A DNA stretch of 5,210 bases from contig JAGCPM010000158.1 in NCBI GenBank assembly GCA_017965685.1, positions 1 through 5,210 on the forward strand. Reading direction: 5' to 3'. Within the stretch, counting starts at the first letter, position 1, and every line of letters starts with the position of its first letter. Position numbers and translations under genes: made by a program. Origin of the DNA: Kiritimatiellia bacterium (GTDB lineage: Bacteria; Verrucomicrobiota; Kiritimatiellia; RFP12; UBA1067). The notes under the pieces were generated by a model. The model was not told where the DNA came from. It worked only from the letters and a program-made list of their open reading frames with translations, and searched no databases. This document shows positions 1-5,210 of the stretch, piece after piece.

Positions 1-1823
<1,823 letters not shown>

Positions 1824-1837
1824 TTTTCTCCGCAGAT

Positions 1838-1844
1838 AGGAAAG
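1838..1844 (+). promoter_or_regulatory. Likely ribosome binding site of ruvC
   Basis: AGGAAAG lies immediately before the ATG at 1845 in the 21-nt gap after gyrB. It is a partial Shine-Dalgarno match with short spacing, but it is the only candidate. It agrees with the family N-terminus (MIVLGVDTSL), which leaves no room for a later start. Confidence 0.5.
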
Positions 1845-2336
1845 ATGATCGTCCTTGGCGTAGATACTTCGCTCCGGTCGACGGGATACGGAGTGCTTGA
1901 AGTCCAAGGTTCGTCAATGCGGGCTCTGGACTTCGGCAGGATAAGGAATCCGCAAGACCGGCCGATTTCTGGATGTCTTTCAGAAATCCACGCGAAAATC
2001 GGCGGGCTGATTGATGCCTACCGGCCGCAAGTCGCGGCGATAGAGGAAGTAATATACGGCAAGAACGCGCTTACGATGCTCGCTCTTGGCCAGGCTCGCG
2101 GCGCGGTCATTACCGCTTGTGCCGATGCGAATGTGCCCGTATACGAATACGAGCCGAGGCGCATGAAGCGGGCGGTCTGCGGGAACGCCTTGGCCGAAAA
2201 GGTCCAGGTTCAGAGAATGGTGAAGACCCTCCTTTCGCTTCCCGAAGTGCCGCAGAACGATGCAGCCGACGCGCTTGGGCTCGCGATATGCCACGTGCAC
2301 TCGAAATCCCCTATATCGACCGACAAGCCGATTTGA
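1845..2336 (+). CDS. ruvC: Crossover junction endodeoxyribonuclease RuvC
   Basis: RuvC is the Holliday junction resolvase that, with RuvAB, nicks symmetric strands of four-way junctions during recombinational repair in the cytoplasm. The 163-residue product is close to the usual length (about 160-175). The four acidic metal-binding residues are all present: Asp7 in LGVDTSL, Glu67 in AIEEVIYGKN, and Asp139 and Asp142 in NDAADALGLAICH. The conserved LGQARGA (81-87) and the basic, DNA-contacting stretch ending in KVQVQRMV (119-126) are also intact. The ATG start places Asp7 exactly where E. coli RuvC has it. The gene follows gyrB after 21 nt and precedes an ABC ATPase by 4 nt, so it is probably in one transcript with both. 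ruvA and ruvB, often adjacent to ruvC, are not in the window. The protein appears fully functional. Confidence 0.96.
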   Translation: MIVLGVDTSLRSTGYGVLEVQGSSMRALDFGRIRNPQDRPISGCLSEIHAKIGGLIDAYRPQVAAIEEVIYGKNALTMLALGQARGAVITACADANVPVYEYEPRRMKRAVCGNALAEKVQVQRMVKTLLSLPEVPQNDAADALGLAICHVHSKSPISTDKPI

Positions 2337-2340
2337 GGCA

Positions 2341-3204
2341 ATGGATAACATACTTGAGATAGAGAATTTGCGCATCGTGTTCAGGTTCGACGGCAAGGTT
2401 TCCGTGCCGGTGAGGGGCGTTTCCTTTTCTGTGCCGAAGAACGGACGTGTCGCGCTAGTTGGCGAATCGGGAAGCGGAAAGTCGCTGACCGCGCTCGCTG
2501 CGGGCGCGCTTGTCGATCGCGCGGAGATTTCGGGCCACATAAGGAAGAACGGCAGGATAGCCTACATCTTCCAGAATCCCATGCAGTCCCTCAATCCCGT
2601 GATGTGGACAGGACGGCAGATCGCGGAATCGAATCGAGATGCCGACGTTGAAGGGCTTTTGGAGGCCGTCGGCCTGCCGCGCGATTCGGGCCGCAAGTAT
2701 CCCTGTCAGATGTCGGGCGGCCAGCAGCAGCGCGTCATGATTGCGATGGCGCTGGCGGCGAATGCTGATCTTCTGATAGCGGACGAACCAACCACCGCGC
2801 TTGACGTGACGACACAGAATGAGGTCCTCGACCTTATCTCCCGCATCGCGGCCGAGCGAAAGATGGCCGTTTTGCTGATAACACACAACCTTGGACTGGT
2901 GGCGCGCTATTCGAGGGACGTCAATGTCATGTACGCGGGCGAAATCGTCGAAAAGGGGACTGTCCCCGATATTCTTGTTTCGCCGCGCCATCCCTACACC
3001 AAAGGACTCGTCGCCGCCGTCCCGAGGCTGGACGCGCCGAAGAACGCCCCTCTGCGCGACATACCGGGCGTTGTGCCGCCGCCTACAGATTGGCCGGCCG
3101 GATGCGCCTTCCATCCGCGCTGTCCGGAGGCTACGCCAGAATGCGCGCAGAAGATACTGGAACGATGCCATGGATATTCGCGAACGTCTGATTGCACTCG
3201 CTGA
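2341..3204 (+). CDS. ABC transporter ATP-binding protein, oligopeptide/dipeptide (DppD/OppD) type
   Basis: This is a cytoplasmic nucleotide-binding subunit of the kind that powers peptide/nickel-type ABC importers. In the 287-residue product: Walker A GESGSGKS (41-48), Q-loop FQNPMQSLNP with Gln78, signature MSGGQQQR (124-131), Walker B LLIADE (144-149) with Glu149, D-loop ALD (153-155) and switch His182. After the ATPase core come SPRHPYTKGL (214-223) and the oligopeptide-type C-terminal motif with GCAFHPRC. Its Cys255, Cys261, Cys268 and Cys285 match the four-Cys pattern that, as I recall, holds an iron-sulfur cluster in mycobacterial DppD. The protein is compact: family members are usually 320-340 residues, and here the loops before the Q-loop and before the signature are short. 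The ATG at 2341 fits family N-termini (LEIENLRIVF); the longer in-frame extension would lie inside ruvC. GAGG at 2335-2338 is an RBS candidate but very close. No permease or binding-protein gene is nearby, so the substrate is unknown. The last 35 nt overlap the next gene. Confidence 0.88.
   Translation: MDNILEIENLRIVFRFDGKVSVPVRGVSFSVPKNGRVALVGESGSGKSLTALAAGALVDRAEISGHIRKNGRIAYIFQNPMQSLNPVMWTGRQIAESNRDADVEGLLEAVGLPRDSGRKYPCQMSGGQQQRVMIAMALAANADLLIADEPTTALDVTTQNEVLDLISRIAAERKMAVLLITHNLGLVARYSRDVNVMYAGEIVEKGTVPDILVSPRHPYTKGLVAAVPRLDAPKNAPLRDIPGVVPPPTDWPAGCAFHPRCPEATPECAQKILERCHGYSRTSDCTR
2955..2967 (+). repeat. 13-bp palindrome GGGGACTGTCCCC, copy 1
   Basis: Six-base arms GGGGAC and GTCCCC are perfectly complementary around a single T. 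It lies inside the ABC ATPase gene and encodes part of K-GTVP-D (residues 205-210), a position where relatives usually have a variable G-x-V-x-E/D segment, so it does not visibly disrupt the protein. The reverse complement is identical to the second copy at 3548-3560. Confidence 0.8.
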
Positions 3205-3901
3205 GAAATACGAGACTCCAGACTTCCTTCCTGCTGATCCCAGCCGCTTTATGCACGAGGTCGAGGGAGACCGGAACAGGGAAGCGACCGCGTTTGTCGC
3301 CGCCTGTTTGAGTTTCGGCAGCAGAAAACAGTTCTTGCCGAAAATCGCCTCGCTGATCGATATGGCCGATAGGGATGTCGATGGGTGGATACGGAGCGGC
3401 AAGGCAGAAAAGTACTTCAAAAAGGATGATAATCAAAATTTCTATCGCTTTTACACAAATGGGGACATACACCGTTTCTTCGCCGACTACCGTCATGTAA
3501 TGGAAAAATACGGCACCATCGGCGAATATGTCCGGCGCACGACAACTGGGGACAGTCCCCGAATCGTCAAGGCGATATGCGAGGCGTTTTCCGGCTCACC
3601 GGTGGTGCCAAAGGACGCGAAAAGCTGCTGCAAGAGAGTTTGCATGTTCCTGAGGTGGATGGTTCGCGACAACTCGCCAGTCGATCTTGGGCTTTGGGCG
3701 GATTTCGTCGACAAGAGGAGTCTCGTCATTCCGATGGACGTCCATGTTCGCGATGAAGCGAAGAAGCTCGGGCTCGTAAAGAGCGACTGCACAAGCATGG
3801 CGGCGGCGGTGAGGCTGACAGAAAAGCTGAGGGAGATATTCCCGGACGATCCCCTCAAAGCGGATTTCGCGCTTTTCGGACTTGGCGTGTCGCGAGGTTG
3901 A
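3170..3901 (+). CDS. TIGR02757/DUF2400 family protein
   Basis: The 243-residue product resembles the TIGR02757 (DUF2400) family, whose molecular function is not established; part of the family resembles the helix-hairpin-helix DNA glycosylase fold. Supporting segments are the N-terminal LIALAEKYETPDFLPADPSRF (8-27 region), then DRNREATAFVAACLSFGSRKQ (34-54), CKRVCMFLRWMVRDN (154-168), LVIPMDVHV (185-193) with the IP-x-D-x-H motif, and DPLKADFALFGLGV (227-240). No signal peptide or membrane segment is seen, so it should be cytoplasmic. The ATG at 3170 gives the family N-terminus; TGGAA at 3158-3162 is a modest RBS candidate 7 nt upstream. The start lies 35 nt inside the ABC ATPase gene in another frame, which suggests translational coupling. 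GDSPR (127-131), in a variable stretch, is encoded by the second palindrome copy. The protein stops right after LGVSRG, slightly short of some relatives. The neighbouring gyrB and ruvC fit a DNA-related role, but that is inference. Confidence 0.85.
   Translation: MDIRERLIALAEKYETPDFLPADPSRFMHEVEGDRNREATAFVAACLSFGSRKQFLPKIASLIDMADRDVDGWIRSGKAEKYFKKDDNQNFYRFYTNGDIHRFFADYRHVMEKYGTIGEYVRRTTTGDSPRIVKAICEAFSGSPVVPKDAKSCCKRVCMFLRWMVRDNSPVDLGLWADFVDKRSLVIPMDVHVRDEAKKLGLVKSDCTSMAAAVRLTEKLREIFPDDPLKADFALFGLGVSRG
3548..3560 (+). repeat. 13-bp palindrome GGGGACAGTCCCC, copy 2
   Basis: This has the same arms as the copy at 2955-2967 with A at the centre, so it is the exact reverse complement of copy 1. 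The shared stretch extends to GGGGACWGTCCCCGA. It encodes GDSPR (residues 127-131) in the DUF2400 gene, whereas copy 1 is read as GTVP, so conservation cannot come from protein sequence. It falls in a low-conservation stretch after GTIGEYVRR, consistent with an inserted element. Confidence 0.8.
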
Positions 3902-3927
3902 CCGGAATGGGGCGGATTTGATATAAT
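3898..3927 (+). promoter_or_regulatory. Near-consensus sigma70-type promoter with extended -10
   Basis: The -35 box is TTGACC (3898-3903), followed by an 18-nt spacer and a perfect TATAAT -10 (3922-3927). TG at 3919-3920 forms the extended -10 motif TGNTATAAT. It occupies the only sizeable gap (38 nt) in the window and the only AT-rich patch near a gene start. The -35 box overlaps the TGA stop of the DUF2400 gene. The expected transcription start is about 3933-3935, only 5-7 nt before the ATG at 3940. No operator-like repeat is visible around it. Confidence 0.8.
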
Positions 3928-3939
3928 ACCCTACAAGAT

Positions 3940-5064
3940 ATGGGATACGGAAAAAGACAGACTGACAACGCCTCCGCAAAGGCCTCCGTGAAAGGAGGTC
4001 TGAAGGGCGGCGGCAAGCGCGAGCCTGCTATGAAGCGGCTCGAGACGTTGCTGTTCACCTCCGAGCTGGCCGATCTTGTCGAGGCTGGCATGACGCTCGG
4101 CCAGGCTCTGTCGGCACTCGCCAACCAGGGCGAGGAGGGCAGCGCCCAGCGATACGTCTGCCAGGACCTTTGCGACCGGATCGTGCGGGGCGAGAATTTC
4201 TCCGACGCTTGCGCCCACCACCCGAGAACCTTCGAGCCGCTATACGCCAACATGATACGTGCGGCAGAGGCTTCCGGCGCAATGGTGGACGTGTTGCGCC
4301 GCCTCACAGACCACTACGAGCGCTATGATAACATGATTGGCAAGATACGCTCGGCGATGTCGTATCCCCTATTCGTGATGGGCTTCGGAATCGTGGCCAT
4401 GGTGGGCGCGCTGGTATTCATCATTCCGCGCTTCCAGAAGGTGTTTGATTCGCTTGGTGCGACGCTCCCATTGCCGACGCGCATTTTGATCGGCGCTTCT
4501 GATTTCATGGTGAACTACGGCTGGACGCTTGTCGTCGCCGGCGTACTCGGCGTGATGTGGTACAGAAAGTGGAGCGCGACGAAAGCGGGCCGGCTTAAGG
4601 TGGACGGATGGAAACTCAAGGCGCCGCTCATATCGGGAATAGTCGCCTGCGGCGCGTATTCCACTCTCGCCTATACACTCAAGACTCTCCTGCAAAACGG
4701 CGTGAACGTCCTCAACGCGCTGAAAATAGCGGAAGACACATGCGGCAACGCCGTCATAGCGCAAGCCATCGCCGAGGCGCGCAAGCGGGTTACGGACGGC
4801 ACTTCTATCTCGGGTCCGCTGGCCGCATCGAAAGTCTTTCCGCGAATGATGACTGACATGCTGGCCGTCGGCGAGCAGGCCGGCGACATGGTGAGTTCGC
4901 TCGAGCATATCGGCAAGCGCTACCAGAAGGACATGGACCGCAACATCGCGTCCTTCACCAACGCCCTCGAGCCGATAATGATCGTCGTCATCGCATGCCT
5001 CATCGGGTTCGTCGCGGTTTCCATACTTATGGCGGTTTTCCAGGTTTCTGCTTCTCTGGGCTGA
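3940..5064 (+). CDS. Type II secretion system F / PilC family inner-membrane protein
   Basis: GspF/PilC proteins form the inner-membrane platform that couples the assembly ATPase to pseudopilus or pilus extrusion. In the 374-residue product, two T2SSF domains are visible: about 39-164, with FTSELADLVEAGMTLGQAL and PLYANMIRAAEASG (100-113), and about 241-363, with LLQNGVNVLNAL and FPRMMTDMLAVGEQAG (300-315). Hydrophobic segments lie near 144-162, 193-208 and 346-366, the usual three-helix layout. The start is uncertain. ATG 3940 adds a basic 30-residue tail and is nearly leaderless behind a strong promoter; ATG 4030 (MKRLETLLF) begins close to the first domain but has no RBS at normal spacing. 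I prefer 3940 because the tail shows a codon-phased Lys pattern. The usual N-terminal segment of about 60 residues found in many GspF/PilC proteins is absent. No ATPase, secretin or pilin gene is in the window, so type II secretion versus type IV pilus cannot be decided. Confidence 0.92.
   Translation: MGYGKRQTDNASAKASVKGGLKGGGKREPAMKRLETLLFTSELADLVEAGMTLGQALSALANQGEEGSAQRYVCQDLCDRIVRGENFSDACAHHPRTFEPLYANMIRAAEASGAMVDVLRRLTDHYERYDNMIGKIRSAMSYPLFVMGFGIVAMVGALVFIIPRFQKVFDSLGATLPLPTRILIGASDFMVNYGWTLVVAGVLGVMWYRKWSATKAGRLKVDGWKLKAPLISGIVACGAYSTLAYTLKTLLQNGVNVLNALKIAEDTCGNAVIAQAIAEARKRVTDGTSISGPLAASKVFPRMMTDMLAVGEQAGDMVSSLEHIGKRYQKDMDRNIASFTNALEPIMIVVIACLIGFVAVSILMAVFQVSASLG
3970..4017 (+). repeat. 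Codon-phased x-x-x-Lys tetrad repeat in the F-protein N-terminus
   Basis: Residues 11-26 of the F-family protein read ASAK, ASVK, GGLK, GGGK: four consecutive tetrads, each ending in Lys. At DNA level the first two share GCCTCCG (3970-3976 and 3982-3988), so they look like a 12-nt duplication; the last two (GGAGGTCTGAAG, GGCGGCGGCAAG) match mainly at protein level. The phase fits the frame of the gene, which supports translation from 3940. The segment should be disordered and positively charged. Confidence 0.6.
3980..4001 (+). other. Possible RNA hairpin enclosing a Shine-Dalgarno-like sequence
   Basis: AGGCCTCC (3980-3987) can pair with GGAGGTCT (3994-4001), giving 8 bp with one G-U pair and a GTGAAA loop. 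The 3' arm contains most of AAAGGAGGT (3991-3999), an ideal Shine-Dalgarno core, so pairing would hide it. No start codon lies 5-9 nt after it; the next ATG (4030) is 30 nt away. It may simply follow from the repeat coding of ASAK/ASVK/GGLK. Confidence 0.3.
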
Positions 5065-5075
5065 CGGGGGCTGCG

Positions 5076-5210
5076 ATGACGGAAGAGACTCTCAAACTCG
5101 CTAAGAAGCTCGATGCGCTGGGTCTGTGGGAATCGCTCGCACAGCACAACTGGGCGCTCAAGCCGCTTGGAACGGTGATGCCGTATTTCTGCACTGCAAT
5201 ATCCGAAAAC
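5076..5210 (+). CDS. Unrecognised protein, 3'-partial
   Basis: An open frame of 45 codons starts at ATG 5076 and runs off the window end. The product begins MTEETLKLAKKLDALGLWE and continues with a Trp/Leu-containing segment and LGTVMPYFCTAISEN. I do not recognise the family. The first 20 residues look like a charged amphipathic helix, with no signal peptide or clear membrane span. The start is supported by the 11-nt gap after the F-family gene and by a G-run (5066-5070) 5 nt upstream that may act as an RBS. Codon use (GAG, CTC, AAG, GCG) matches the neighbours. It is probably cotranscribed with the F-family gene from the promoter at 3898-3927, which hints at, but does not prove, a shared envelope or pilus role. 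Confidence 0.65.
   Translation, partial: MTEETLKLAKKLDALGLWESLAQHNWALKPLGTVMPYFCTAISEN

Noticed and set aside
2455..3420. Antisense open frame of 321 codons across the ABC and DUF2400 genes
   Set aside because: The product has no recognisable motif, and it runs opposite to two well-supported genes in GC-rich DNA, where long antisense frames are common.
3461..3466. GGGGAC half-site resembling the palindrome arms
   Set aside because: Only one arm is present (followed by ATAC); a 6-base match is expected by chance.
3902..4030. Terminator for the upstream operon between the DUF2400 and F-family genes
   Set aside because: No GC hairpin followed by a T-run is present; the hairpin at 3980-4001 has no U-tract and lies in coding sequence.

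Overview
The window looks like a chromosomal segment of a Gram-negative-type bacterium with moderately high GC (high fifties percent by eye). All five complete stop codons at gene ends are TGA. GyrB carries an extra block of roughly 90-100 residues just before its GLGEM motif, and there is a stand-alone type II secretion/type IV pilus F-family membrane protein. Together these loosely suggest a PVC-type lineage (Kiritimatiellota, Lentisphaerota or Verrucomicrobiota). That placement is weak inference. All genes lie on the + strand.

Region 1 (1-3901) reads as one tight cluster: gyrB (5' end outside the window), ruvC, an oligopeptide/dipeptide-type ABC ATPase, and a TIGR02757/DUF2400 protein. The spacings are 21 nt, 4 nt and a 35-nt overlap, so cotranscription is likely. 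Gyrase (supercoiling) and RuvC (Holliday junction cleavage) share a DNA-topology/repair theme. The DUF2400 protein may be distantly related to helix-hairpin-helix DNA glycosylases. The ABC ATPase is functionally out of place and has no permease genes beside it.

Region 2 (3898-5210) starts at a near-consensus sigma70-type promoter whose -35 box overlaps the stop codon of the DUF2400 gene. It drives a GspF/PilC-family protein and probably a partial, unrecognised gene 11 nt downstream. The first ATG lies only about 5-7 nt after the expected transcription start, so the message may be almost leaderless.

The main oddities are: an in-frame TAG inside an otherwise intact gyrB; two copies of the 13-bp palindrome GGGGAC(T/A)GTCCCC in adjacent genes, read in different frames; a lysine-every-fourth-residue basic tail that stands where F-family proteins usually have an N-terminal cytoplasmic segment; and an orphan, compact DppD-like ATPase whose last conserved Cys is encoded within the overlap with the next gene. 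I see no RNA genes, CRISPR arrays, insertion sequences or convincing terminators. No stretch over 300 bases lacks a gene.
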